Part shown: positions 1 to 7,917 of the stretch, one piece after another
Numbering within the stretch: the stretch's first letter is position 1
Layout: each line of letters opens with the position of its first letter
From: Actinomycetota bacterium
Lineage (GTDB): Bacteria > Actinomycetota > Thermoleophilia > Solirubrobacterales > 70-9
NCBI GenBank assembly: GCA_018268675.1
Contig: JAFDWB010000089.1
Location: 248,001 to 312,000, forward strand
Length of the DNA: 64,000 nt
Direction of reading: 5' to 3'
Position numbers and translations under genes: made by a program
The notes under the pieces: model-generated
The model's input: only the letters and a program-made list of their open reading frames with translations
The model's database searches: none
Told to the model about the DNA's origin: nothing

Positions 1-732
1 GCCGCCGAGCGCCGAGAGCATCCCGGTGATCGCGTACACGAACAGGATCGTGCGGCCGACGTTGATCCCCGAGAGGCGCGCCGCGTCGGCGTTGCCGCCG
101 ACCGCGTAGACATCACGGCCGAAGTAGGTGTTCCTCAGCACGTAGAAGGCGACCACGAACACCCCGATCATGATCCACACCGAGATCGGCACCCCGAGGA
201 GGTTTTCGAACGCCAGCGTTTCGAGGAACGGCGAGATCACCTGGGTCGTTTTCGAGTTCGACCACAGGTTCACCACACCGCGGAAGAGGATGTTGGTGCC
301 GAGGGTCACCACCAGGAAGGACAGGCCCACGATCCCGACGAAGAAGCCGTTGATCAAGCCGCCGAGCACAGCGCCGCCGACCAAGGTGAGGAAGATCGCC
401 AGGCCGATCGGCATGCCGCCGACGACAAGTTTTCCGAGCAAGATCCCCGACAGGGCCAGGACCGATCCGACCGACAGGTCGATGCCGCCGCTCAGCATCG
501 CGAAGGTCATCCCGATCGAGACCACGAACAGGATCGAGACGCCCGTCAACAGCGAGGTGATGTTGCCGGAGGTGAGGAACGAGCTCTGCGTGAAGGTGAA
601 GTACAGGAACATCACCACCAGCATCAAGAAGACGCCGAGGAAGCTCGCATCGGTAAGGGTGCGGAGTGAGTTGGAGGCCAGCTGCCTGGTGCGGCCGTCG
701 CCTGCGGAACCGTTGTCGTCCTGTTTCACCAT
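1..732 (-). CDS. Sugar-type ABC transporter permease (RbsC/BPD_transp_2 family), C-terminus cut by window edge
   Basis: This is an inner-membrane permease of a ribose/xylose/autoinducer-2 class importer. The visible 244 residues begin MVKQDDNGSAGDG, followed by hydrophobic helices and the family stretch ending GGIDLSVGSVLALSG, typical of RbsC-like proteins; the rest lies left of the window. The ATG at 732 is 12 bases after the ATPase stop codon, so it is the third gene of the operon binding protein - ATPase - permease. The substrate cannot be read from the permease. RbsC-like proteins are usually about 320-350 residues, so roughly three quarters is present. Confidence 0.9.
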   Translation of the reverse strand, partial: MVKQDDNGSAGDGRTRQLASNSLRTLTDASFLGVFLMLVVMFLYFTFTQSSFLTSGNITSLLTGVSILFVVSIGMTFAMLSGGIDLSVGSVLALSGILLGKLVVGGMPIGLAIFLTLVGGAVLGGLINGFFVGIVGLSFLVVTLGTNILFRGVVNLWSNSKTTQVISPFLETLAFENLLGVPISVWIMIGVFVVAFYVLRNTYFGRDVYAVGGNADAARLSGINVGRTILFVYAITGMLSALGG

Positions 733-744
733 TCGTTGTTCCCG

Positions 745-2286
745 TCAGTTGTTTCCCGTCGCATAGTGTGCAATCGCTGATTCGGAGGCGTCGTCTTTCG
801 CCAGTGCGGTCACGATCCGACCGCGGAACATCACAAAGATCCGGTCGCAGAGGCGCAGCAGCTCCGGCGTCTCCGAGGAGCTGACCAGGATCGCCGGGCC
901 GCCCTCCCGCAGCCGGTCGAGGATCTCGTAGATTTCGTCCTTCGCGCCGACGTCCACCCCGCGGGTCGGCTCGTCGAGCAGGATCACCTTCGGATCGACC
1001 GCCAGCCACTTGGCCAGCACGATCTTCTGCTGGTTGCCGCCGCTGAGCGACGCGATCGGGGCGCCGCCGCGGCCCTTCGCCCCCGCGACCCGGAGGCTGC
1101 CGACCACCTGGTCGAGTTCCTCGGCCTCGCGGCGGAGCGGTGGCCTGCGCAAGCGGAAGGAGTCCGCGGTCCGGGCGATCATCAGGTTCTCCCGGATGCT
1201 CATCGGGAGGATCAGCCCCTCCTCCTTGCGATCGGCGGGGACGAGGGCGAAGCCGTTGTTCATCGCCTGGTGTGGATTGCGGTTCCAGACGTTCGCGCCA
1301 TCGAGCTCGATCGTGCCCTCGGCGCTCGCGTGCAGGCCGAAGATCGCCTGCAGGAGCTCGCTGCGACCGGCGCCGATCAGGCCGGCGAAACCGACGATCT
1401 CGCCGCTCGCGACCTCGAAGGAGACGTCCTCGATCATCCCCGGCACCGTCAGCTTCGAGACCGACAGGCGGGTCTTCCCGAGCTTGGCCGGGGGCGCGCC
1501 GCCGGTTTTCTGCTCCATGTGCCTGCCGACCATCAACGCGATCAGCTTGTCCACGTCGAGGTCCGCGGTCGCTTCTTTGGCGATCGTGCGGCCGTCGCGC
1601 AGCACGGTGAGGCTGTCGGTGATGTGGAAGACCTCTTTCAGCCGGTGCGAGACGAAGATCGTCGAGATCCCGTGCGCCTTCAGGTTCGTCACCACCCCGA
1701 AGAGCGAGTCGACCTCCTCGTCGGTGAGCGAGCTCGTCGGCTCGTCCAGGATCAGCACCCGGGCGTCCATCGAGATCGCGCGCGCGATCTCGACCATCTG
1801 GCGCTCGTCGGGGCGCAGGCGCTTCACCGGCGTGCGGGGGTTCAGCCGCAGATCGAGTCGGTCCAGGACCTCGACCGCCCGCTGCCTGCTGGCGCGCCGG
1901 TCGACCCCCCACCAGCGCCTGATCGCCCGCCGGCCGAGGACGATGTTCTCGGCGACGCTCAGCTCCGGCACGAGGGTGGTCTCCTGGGTCACCGTCGCGA
2001 TCCCGGCGTCCAGGCACCGCACCGGGTTGCCGAGCGGCAGCGGCTTCCCGTCGAGGGTGACATTCGCCTCGTCGGGCAGCGTCTGGCCGGAGAGGATCTT
2101 CAGCAGGGTGGACTTGCCGGACCCGTTCTCCCCGATCAGCCCGTGCACTTCCCCGTGACCCACCTCGAGCGATGCTTCGGTGAGTGCCTTGACCCCGCCG
2201 TAGTGCTTGTTGACGTCGAGCGCGTGCAGAAGGGGGGCTTGCGCCGCCCCTTCTGCACTTACGCTCGGTGTCGGGTCAGCCGACAT
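745..2286 (-). CDS. Sugar ABC transporter ATP-binding protein with two nucleotide-binding domains (RbsA/MglA type)
   Basis: This 513-residue cytoplasmic ATPase powers the importer. Domain 1 has Walker A GENGSGKST (residues 52-60) and Walker B VLILDEPTSSLT (about 177-188). Domain 2 has the weak Walker A GLIGAGRSE usual in RbsA/MglA, the signature SLSGGNQQK and Walker B VILLDEPTRGVD. The signature of domain 1 reads LRPDERQMVEIA, while relatives usually have LSVGEQQMVEIA; the Ser and Gly of the LSGGQ-like motif are thus replaced. Such proteins often keep only one competent site, so function is still likely. The length is normal for the family. It lies 23 bases after the binding-protein gene. Confidence 0.94.
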   Translation of the reverse strand: MSADPTPSVSAEGAAQAPLLHALDVNKHYGGVKALTEASLEVGHGEVHGLIGENGSGKSTLLKILSGQTLPDEANVTLDGKPLPLGNPVRCLDAGIATVTQETTLVPELSVAENIVLGRRAIRRWWGVDRRASRQRAVEVLDRLDLRLNPRTPVKRLRPDERQMVEIARAISMDARVLILDEPTSSLTDEEVDSLFGVVTNLKAHGISTIFVSHRLKEVFHITDSLTVLRDGRTIAKEATADLDVDKLIALMVGRHMEQKTGGAPPAKLGKTRLSVSKLTVPGMIEDVSFEVASGEIVGFAGLIGAGRSELLQAIFGLHASAEGTIELDGANVWNRNPHQAMNNGFALVPADRKEEGLILPMSIRENLMIARTADSFRLRRPPLRREAEELDQVVGSLRVAGAKGRGGAPIASLSGGNQQKIVLAKWLAVDPKVILLDEPTRGVDVGAKDEIYEILDRLREGGPAILVSSSETPELLRLCDRIFVMFRGRIVTALAKDDASESAIAHYATGNN

Positions 2287-2309
2287 TCGTCAACCGATCG
2301 GACGCCGGA

Positions 2310-3431
2310 CTATTCGGACTTCCCGAACTGTTCTTTGATCTGTTCTTCCCAGGAGGGAACTTCGGCGATCGTTTCCTTGTCCAGGAGTTTGACTTCGGAC
2401 GGGGCGACCGCCTGCGGCACCTTTTTGCCCTGGGCGAGGTCGAACGCGCCTTTCACCGCGCACGACGCGATTCCGACCACCTGATACTGGGCGGAGGCGT
2501 CGATTTTCCCGGATTCGATCGACGTGTACGCAAGGGCACCGCCGTTGTTACCGATCAGGGCGACTTTCTTACCCTGCTGGCGCGCGGCCGCATAGGCCCC
2601 GGTGGCACTCTCGTCGTTGTACGCCATCACCCCGGCGATGTTGGGAGCCTGGCCGAGCAGACCGGTCATCGCGGTTTCACCGCCCGCGATTTCGTCATTC
2701 GGGTTGCTGGTCAGAGCCACCGGTTTGAGGCCGAATTCTTCGGCCCAGTGTTTGCCCTGGGCGATCAGGTATTCGATCACCGCAACCGGGAACGCAAGGT
2801 TGATCTGCCCGATTTCCGAGCCTTTCGGAACCAGTTCGGCCATTTTCTTGGCCTGCACGTAACCGGCTTCTCCGGCCCGCTCGAGCACCTGCGAGTTGAA
2901 TCCCGGACCGGGGTTGGGCCCTTCGTTGTTGGCGGTGATCCCGATCACCGGGATGCCGGCCTTCTTGGCCTGGCCCAGGACCGGCCCCAGCGCCTTCGCG
3001 TCGAGCGGGAAGACGATCAGCGCCTTGACCCCGCGGGAGATCAGCCGCTGCAGGTCGGAGACCTGTTTGTCGGGTTCGCCTCCGGCGTCTTCCATGATCA
3101 CCGTGCCACCGAGTCTTTCGGCTTCGAGTTTGATCACTTTGGCCTCGGTCGCCGTCGCTTCGTTGACGAGGGTCGGGCTCGCGTAGCCGATCGTCAACGG
3201 TTCCTTCGTCGGTTCCGAGTAGCACTTCGGCAGATTTTTTTCGAAGCCCGTGAAGGGCACGTTGGCGACCGTTTCGCCGCCGCTGCCGGAACCGCTGGTG
3301 GTTTCGGTGCCACCGGTGGTTTCGGTTTCGGTGCTGCTCGAGCTACCACCGCTTGACCCGCATGCCGCGACGACCAAAGCCAGGGCCAGCACCCCCAACA
3401 GAGCCGTCAGGCATCTTCCCTTTGAACCCAA
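2310..3431 (-). CDS. Periplasmic-type sugar-binding lipoprotein (Peripla_BP_4), ABC importer
   Basis: This is the extracellular substrate-binding lipoprotein of the importer. An open frame runs back to 3623, but I choose the TTG at 3431 because GGAGG lies 8 bases upstream and the product then begins with a clean lipoprotein signal: MGSKGRCLTALLGV, hydrophobic core, lipobox VVAAC with Cys24. A Ser/Thr/Gly linker follows, then a two-lobed type I binding fold with motifs such as IGYASPTLVNE, GVKALIVFPLDAKALGP and GVMAYNDESATGAY, typical of ribose-like binding proteins. The mature protein is about 350 residues. The ligand is unknown. It is the first gene of the importer operon and divergent from a Rid gene. 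Confidence 0.9.
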   Translation of the reverse strand: MGSKGRCLTALLGVLALALVVAACGSSGGSSSSTETETTGGTETTSGSGSGGETVANVPFTGFEKNLPKCYSEPTKEPLTIGYASPTLVNEATATEAKVIKLEAERLGGTVIMEDAGGEPDKQVSDLQRLISRGVKALIVFPLDAKALGPVLGQAKKAGIPVIGITANNEGPNPGPGFNSQVLERAGEAGYVQAKKMAELVPKGSEIGQINLAFPVAVIEYLIAQGKHWAEEFGLKPVALTSNPNDEIAGGETAMTGLLGQAPNIAGVMAYNDESATGAYAAARQQGKKVALIGNNGGALAYTSIESGKIDASAQYQVVGIASCAVKGAFDLAQGKKVPQAVAPSEVKLLDKETIAEVPSWEEQIKEQFGKSE

Positions 3432-3497
3432 TTCACCTTCCTCCAATCTGCCGCGGCCCTTCAAGGCGACGGCCGAGATTACGACGGCACAATAGCT

Positions 3498-3515
3498 GAT
3501 TTTTGATCTAAAATC
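3498..3515. promoter_or_regulatory. GATC-centred palindrome in the importer promoter
   Basis: GATTTTTGATCTAAAATC is an 18-base palindrome with one mismatched pair. On the minus strand it lies between a poor -35-like TCGATT and a TATTGT -10-like hexamer preceding the binding-protein gene. Its TGATC core resembles TTGATCAA at 3540 and 10042. It is probably a repressor site; the regulator is not identified. Confidence 0.45.
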
Positions 3516-3532
3516 GATTCGCGGGCAGGATA

Positions 3533-3560
3533 TTGACTCTTGATCAAACATGCATATGCT
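3533..3560 (+). promoter_or_regulatory. Promoter of a leaderless Rid transcript with a TTGATCAA operator in the spacer
   Basis: TTGACT (3533-3538), a 16-base spacer and TATGCT (3555-3560) place the start of transcription at about 3567, the A of the ATG. No Shine-Dalgarno sequence precedes that ATG, so the mRNA is probably leaderless. The palindrome TTGATCAA (3540-3547) sits in the spacer, where a bound repressor would block RNA polymerase. Confidence 0.5.
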
Positions 3561-3566
3561 TGCCAC

Positions 3567-3962
3567 ATGACTCGTGAGCTGATCGAACCCGACGCCCTCT
3601 TCCCCGCCCCAGGCTTCAGCCACGTGGCCGTCGCCGAAGGTGGGCGCTTCGTCTTCGTCGCCGGGCAGGTCGCGCTCGACGAGGACTTCGAGCTGATCGG
3701 CGGCGATGACCTCGCCGCGCAGACCGTGGCGGCGATCTCGAACGTCGGCACGGCGCTGGCCGCCGCGGGCGCCGGCTGGGACGACGTGGTCCGACGCACC
3801 ATCTATACGCTCGATCCGACCCGGACCGCGGAGATCGCGGCGGCGATCGAATCGGTGACCGGGCCCGGCGACCAGCCGCCGCAGACCGTCCTCGGGGTCA
3901 CCGGGCTGGCGCTCCCCTCGCTCCTGATCGAGATCGAGGTCACCGCGCTCGTCTCGGCCTGA
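3567..3962 (+). CDS. Rid-family protein without the catalytic arginine
   Basis: A 131-residue protein of the RidA/YjgF/UK114 fold (trimeric, enamine/imine-hydrolysing family). Family features are FVFVAGQVALDED near residue 29 and LIEIEVTALV at the end. Aligning the end with RidA puts Gln106 (PPQTVLGV) where RidA has the Arg that binds the substrate carboxylate, so canonical 2-aminoacrylate deaminase activity is doubtful. An upstream ATG at 3540 overlaps the promoter palindrome; the ATG at 3567 fits family length and a leaderless start. It diverges from the ABC importer and is convergent with the alpha/beta hydrolase, suggesting a role in the same catabolic unit. Confidence 0.85.
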   Translation: MTRELIEPDALFPAPGFSHVAVAEGGRFVFVAGQVALDEDFELIGGDDLAAQTVAAISNVGTALAAAGAGWDDVVRRTIYTLDPTRTAEIAAAIESVTGPGDQPPQTVLGVTGLALPSLLIEIEVTALVSA

Positions 3963-3968
3963 CCGGGC

Positions 3969-4772
3969 TCAACCGCGCGCGAGGAAGGCGGCCACCGCGG
4001 CGCTGAACTCCTCCGGCAGGTGGTCGGGAAGCGGCACCGTCCCGGCCGCGATCTCCACCACCTCCGCCTCGCCCAGGCCCGCCCGCAGCCGCTCGACGTC
4101 GCCGTAGTTCGGGTCGCGGGGGGCGGCGACGATCAGCGTCGGCGCCTCCACCAGCGGCAGCTTCGTCTCCATCACGTAGCGCTGCACGGCGCGGTGCCCG
4201 CCGGCGGCGCGCGGCCCCGCCTTCACGGCGTCGAGGACGAACGCGTTCAGCAGGTCGCGGCGCCCAGGCGGGTAGTCCGGCCGGCGCTTTCGCCAGAGCT
4301 CGACCAGGTGGCTGCCGTCGTCGGCCTCCTCGACGTCGTCGACGTCGTGGGTCACCCCCCGCCCGATCGCGTCGACGGCGGGCGTGCACGAGAGGACGAG
4401 CCGGTCGACCAGCTCGGGCCTGGTCGCGGCGAGCTCGACCGCGATCACCCCGCCGGTGTGGTGGCCGACGACCGAAGCCCGCTCGAGCCCGAGGGCGGCG
4501 AGGAAGGCGGCGGCCGCCTCGGCGTAGCGCTCGATCGAGTCCGCCTCGGGGTCGGGGGGCTGCGAGGAGTCGCCGTAGCCGAGCGTGTCCATCGCGATCG
4601 CCCGGAACCCGGCCGCGGCGAGCAGCGGCAGCACGTCGCGGTACTCGGCCCAGGACCGCGGCGTCTGGTGCAGGAGCAGCACCGGCGGCCCGGCGCCCGC
4701 TTCGGCGTAGTGGATCTCGCCACCCGGGATCGCGACGAAGCCGCGGCGGATCTCGGCCGGCGGATCGGCCAT
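3969..4772 (-). CDS. Alpha/beta-hydrolase fold protein with His at the nucleophile elbow
   Basis: A 267-residue cytoplasmic alpha/beta hydrolase, last gene of the operon that starts at 9997. The oxyanion-side motif is LLLHQTPRSW (33-42), followed by MDTLGYGDSSQP. The elbow, usually GxSxG (or GHDxG in dehalogenases and epoxide hydrolases), reads G103-H-H-T-G107, placing His105 at the nucleophile position. A candidate acid is in APRDPNYGD and a candidate catalytic His in LPDHLPEEF. It may work through an unusual nucleophile, act as a decarboxylase/lyase-type member, or be a non-catalytic homologue. The start is one base after the fmdB stop. Confidence 0.86.
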   Translation of the reverse strand: MADPPAEIRRGFVAIPGGEIHYAEAGAGPPVLLLHQTPRSWAEYRDVLPLLAAAGFRAIAMDTLGYGDSSQPPDPEADSIERYAEAAAAFLAALGLERASVVGHHTGGVIAVELAATRPELVDRLVLSCTPAVDAIGRGVTHDVDDVEEADDGSHLVELWRKRRPDYPPGRRDLLNAFVLDAVKAGPRAAGGHRAVQRYVMETKLPLVEAPTLIVAAPRDPNYGDVERLRAGLGEAEVVEIAAGTVPLPDHLPEEFSAAVAAFLARG

Positions 4773-4773
4773 C

Positions 4774-5046
4774 TCAGTGACCGACCGCCCAGGGCCGGGA
4801 CGGGGCGGCGTGTCGGTGCGGCGCCCCGGCGGGCTTCGCCGACGCTCGGCGCGGCGCCTCCCGGCTGCGCTCTTCGCGTTCGCGTGCCTGCCGCGGCGCC
4901 GCCGCCACGGCGGTGGTGTGGAAGCCGAAGACGCGAGCCGCGAGCCGGCCGCAGCGCGGGCACCGCGCCGGGTCGGCGGCGGCCGCCATCGGCCGGCCCT
5001 CCTCGAACGGGCCGCAGGCGACGCAGCTGAACTCGTAGACGGCCAC
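4774..5046 (-). CDS. fmdB: FmdB-type zinc-ribbon protein
   Basis: A 90-residue protein too short to stand out in its long open frame. It starts at GTG 5046, two bases after the formamidase stop. The N-terminus MAVYEFSCVACGPFEEGRPM followed by CPRCGRLA gives the two CxxC pairs of the FmdB zinc ribbon (about residues 8-11 and 31-34). A basic, Arg/Ala-rich tail follows. FmdB was named as a putative regulator of formamidase in Methylophilus, and here it again sits directly behind the amidase gene; its molecular role is unproven. Confidence 0.82.
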   Translation of the reverse strand: MAVYEFSCVACGPFEEGRPMAAAADPARCPRCGRLAARVFGFHTTAVAAAPRQAREREERSREAPRRASAKPAGAPHRHAAPSRPWAVGH

Positions 5047-5048
5047 GC

Positions 5049-6272
5049 TCAGGCGCAGAGCGCGACCTGGCCGCTGCCGATCCGCGTCGGCCCGCCCGCG
5101 CCCGGGGTGAGGTCGCCGTCGAAGATCGCCGTCGGCACGTAGAGCGTGCAGCAGCCCGCCGGGGTGCCGCCGACGACGCTGATCCGGCCCTCGACCGGCG
5201 CCGCGCCGAGGATCACGTAGGCCTGCTCGCGGGTGTAGCCGAAGCGGCCGAGATAGTCGATCGCGTTCAGGCAGGCCCGCCGGTAGGCGATGTGGGTGTC
5301 GAGGTGGTGCTGCTCGCCGGTCTTCTCGTCGATCGAGAGCCCCTCGAAGACGAGGTAGTCGCCGAACTTCGGCTCCACCGGCCCCGGTTTGAAGATCGGC
5401 GTCGAGACGCCGTAGGTCTCCACCCCGCCCTTGATCAGGTCGAGGTTCAGGTCGACCCAGCCGGCCATCTCGATCGCCCCGCAGAAGGTGATCTCGCCGT
5501 CGCCCTGGGAGAAGTGGAGGTCGCCCATCGAGAGCTTCGCCCCCGGCACGTAGACGGGCAGGTACAGCCGCGCGCCGTGCGAGAGGTTCTTGATGTCGCA
5601 GTTGCCGCCGTGCTCCCGCGGCGGCACCGTCCGCGCGGCCTCGGCGGCGACGCGGTCGAACTCGGCCCCGGAGAGCGTGCCGAGGACGGCGTTCTCGGGG
5701 CCGGGCAGGACGCACAGCGGCGAGGGTCGGTCGGGGTTGGTCTCGAACAGCGCCCGCTCGCGCCGGTTCCACTCGGCCAGCAGCTCCGCCGAGGGTGCGC
5801 AGCCGATCAGGCCCGGGTGGGAGATCCCGGGGAAGCGGACGCCGGGGACGTGGCGGGAGCTGGCGAAGATGCCGTCGAAGTCCCAGATCGCCTTGGCGGC
5901 GTCGTGGAAATAATCGTCGAGGAAGCCGCCGCCGTTGTCGCGGGCGAAGATGCCGGTGAAGCCCCACTCGGAGTCGCGCAGGGCGCCGACCTGGAGGATG
6001 TCGACGACGAGCAGGTCGCCCGGCTCGGCCCCGTTGACGTGGATCGGGCCGCTCAACACGTGGACCCGGTTCAGGTCGAGGTCGCGGACGTCGTCCGCGC
6101 GGTCGTCGTCGCCGATCTGCCCGTCGGTCCAGTCGAGGCACTCGACCCGGAACGATTCGCCGCAGTCGACCGAGGCGACCGCCGGGATGTCGGGGTGCCA
6201 GCGATTGTGGAGCGGCAGGGCCTGCTCGTCGGCGGGCTTGCCAAGATCGACGCCGATCAGGGTCTGTGGCAT
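5049..6272 (-). CDS. fmdA: Formamidase / acetamidase (FmdA_AmdA family)
   Basis: This 407-residue cytoplasmic amidase is expected to hydrolyse formamide (or a short amide) to ammonia and formate. Family motifs include IHVNGAEPGDLLVVDIL, WGFTGIFARDNGGGFL, FPGISHPGLIGCAPS and, further on, MGDLHFSQGDGEITFCGAIE. The length fits formamidases (about 400-410). It starts at ATG 6272, 13 bases after the amine-oxidase-like gene, and is followed by fmdB. In this operon it may remove a formamide or other amide released by the upstream hydrolases; the true substrate is inference. Confidence 0.93.
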   Translation of the reverse strand: MPQTLIGVDLGKPADEQALPLHNRWHPDIPAVASVDCGESFRVECLDWTDGQIGDDDRADDVRDLDLNRVHVLSGPIHVNGAEPGDLLVVDILQVGALRDSEWGFTGIFARDNGGGFLDDYFHDAAKAIWDFDGIFASSRHVPGVRFPGISHPGLIGCAPSAELLAEWNRRERALFETNPDRPSPLCVLPGPENAVLGTLSGAEFDRVAAEAARTVPPREHGGNCDIKNLSHGARLYLPVYVPGAKLSMGDLHFSQGDGEITFCGAIEMAGWVDLNLDLIKGGVETYGVSTPIFKPGPVEPKFGDYLVFEGLSIDEKTGEQHHLDTHIAYRRACLNAIDYLGRFGYTREQAYVILGAAPVEGRISVVGGTPAGCCTLYVPTAIFDGDLTPGAGGPTRIGSGQVALCA

Positions 6273-6285
6273 GCGGGTGTCCTTT

Positions 6286-7917
6286 CTATTGGCGGAGTCG
6301 GGCGGCGAGGCGGCGGCCCGCGGCGGCGGGCCCGCGCCCGCGCGCGGCGGCGATGGCAGCCCGGGCGACGATGCGGCCCGAGGCCGCGTTGAGGCCGGGG
6401 CCGGGGTAGGTGCTGGCGCCGCACTGGTAGAGGCCCGCGACGGCGGTCGAGTGCGAGCCGAAGCCGGGCAGCGGGCGCCAGAGGTAGGACTGGTCGAGGG
6501 CGGCTTCGCCGGCGTAGATGTCGCCGCCGACCAGGTTCGGGTTGCGGCGCTCGAGCTCGGGCGGCGGCAGGGCGACGGTCCGCAGGCGCAGGCCGTCGAG
6601 GTCCTCCACGTGGGGGCGGACGCGGTCGAGGACGCGTTCGACGTAGGCGTCGACCAGGGCCTCGCTCCAGCCCCCCTCGCGGACCTCGATCTCCTCGGCG
6701 GCGTCCCCGCGCGGCACCCGCGGCACCTCCTGCAGCTGGATCCAGATCAGGCCGGCGCCCTCGGGGACGCGCGAGGGGTCGATCACGGTCGGCTGGCCGA
6801 CCACCACGGTCGGGGTGCGCGGCAGCAGGCCGGCGGCGGCCTCGGCGCAGGCGAGGGAGACCTGGTCGGTGCCCTCGGAGAAGTGGATGATCGGCACCTC
6901 GGCGAGCCGCTCGTCGCGCCAACGCGGCGGCGCCGAGAGGGCGACGTGGACGACCATCCCGGAGCGCCGGTTGTAGCGGAAGCGGGCCGCCTCACGGGCC
7001 GGCTCGGCGGCCATCGGGGCGCCGGCGAGGAGCCGGCCGTAGAGCTGGGTCGGGGTGACGTTGGCGATCACCGCGCGGGTCGCGACGATCTCCTCGTCGC
7101 CGGCCCGCACCGCGGCGGCGCGCCCGCCGCGGACGACTATCCGCTCGACCTCCGCGCCGGTCCGCACCACCCCGCCGCCGGCTTCGATCAGGCTCCGGAA
7201 GGCGCGGGCGAAGCCGCCCGAGCCGCCCTTCACCACCGGCATCCCGACCGCGTGCGGGGACGCCGCGATCGCCAGGGTGAGGAAGCCGCCGCCGGCCGCG
7301 TCGGGGTCGAGGCCGGTGTGGAGGACCCAGGGCGCGTGCAGGTGCGCGGGCTCGGAGCCCTCGAAGCGCGACTCGAGCCAGGCGCGCGAGCTGGCCAGCA
7401 TGTCGGCGCCGAAGCGCAGGCCACCGCGCCGGCCCAGGCGCCGCCCGAGGCCGGCGATCAGGCGCAGGGCGCGGGCGGAGTGGAGCTCCTCCCCCATCAG
7501 CGCCCCGACCAGGTCGGCCTGCGCCTCGAAGCCCTCGATCTCCGCCAGGTAGGCGGCGCCGTCGCGCGGGCTGAGCTCGGCCGCGCTGCGCACCGGGTCG
7601 CGGTGGCCGCGCACGGTCGAGCCGTCGGCGCCGACGCTGGCGGTCGTCCAGGCGTCGGTGTTCAGGTACTCGAGGCCGTGCCGGGCGAGCTCGCCGCCGA
7701 AATCGGCGTAGGCCCGCGAGAGGTGGAAGAGCGGGTGCCAGGAGGACATCACGTCGTGGCGGTAGCCGGGGAGCGTCAGCTCCTCGGTCGCCACGCAGCC
7801 GCCGACCTCCGCATTGCGCTCGAGCACGCAGACGCCCCAGCCCTCGCGGGCCAGGTAGGCCGCCGCGACCAGGCCGTTGTGGCCGCCGCCGACGACGACC
7901 GCGTCGAACTCGGTCAC
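6286..7917 (-). CDS. FAD-dependent oxidoreductase, phytoene desaturase/PYROXD2-like
   Basis: A 543-residue flavoprotein. The N-terminus has the dinucleotide-binding motif VVVGGGHNGLVAAAYLA (about 7-23) with the following acidic residue ERNAEVGG, as in CrtI/PYROXD2 and amine-oxidase superfamily members. The C-terminus YQCGASTYPGPGLNAASG is the second FAD motif. There are no carotenoid genes nearby, so a catabolic oxidase/desaturase role is more likely than carotenoid synthesis. Its ATG overlaps the M24 gene stop by four bases, and fmdA follows. Confidence 0.88.
   Translation of the reverse strand: MTEFDAVVVGGGHNGLVAAAYLAREGWGVCVLERNAEVGGCVATEELTLPGYRHDVMSSWHPLFHLSRAYADFGGELARHGLEYLNTDAWTTASVGADGSTVRGHRDPVRSAAELSPRDGAAYLAEIEGFEAQADLVGALMGEELHSARALRLIAGLGRRLGRRGGLRFGADMLASSRAWLESRFEGSEPAHLHAPWVLHTGLDPDAAGGGFLTLAIAASPHAVGMPVVKGGSGGFARAFRSLIEAGGGVVRTGAEVERIVVRGGRAAAVRAGDEEIVATRAVIANVTPTQLYGRLLAGAPMAAEPAREAARFRYNRRSGMVVHVALSAPPRWRDERLAEVPIIHFSEGTDQVSLACAEAAAGLLPRTPTVVVGQPTVIDPSRVPEGAGLIWIQLQEVPRVPRGDAAEEIEVREGGWSEALVDAYVERVLDRVRPHVEDLDGLRLRTVALPPPELERRNPNLVGGDIYAGEAALDQSYLWRPLPGFGSHSTAVAGLYQCGASTYPGPGLNAASGRIVARAAIAAARGRGPAAAGRRLAARLRQ

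Noticed and set aside
6286-7917. Assignment as carotenoid phytoene desaturase
   Set aside because: The fold is shared, but no carotenoid synthesis gene is near and the operon is catabolic; PYROXD2-like is a safer description.
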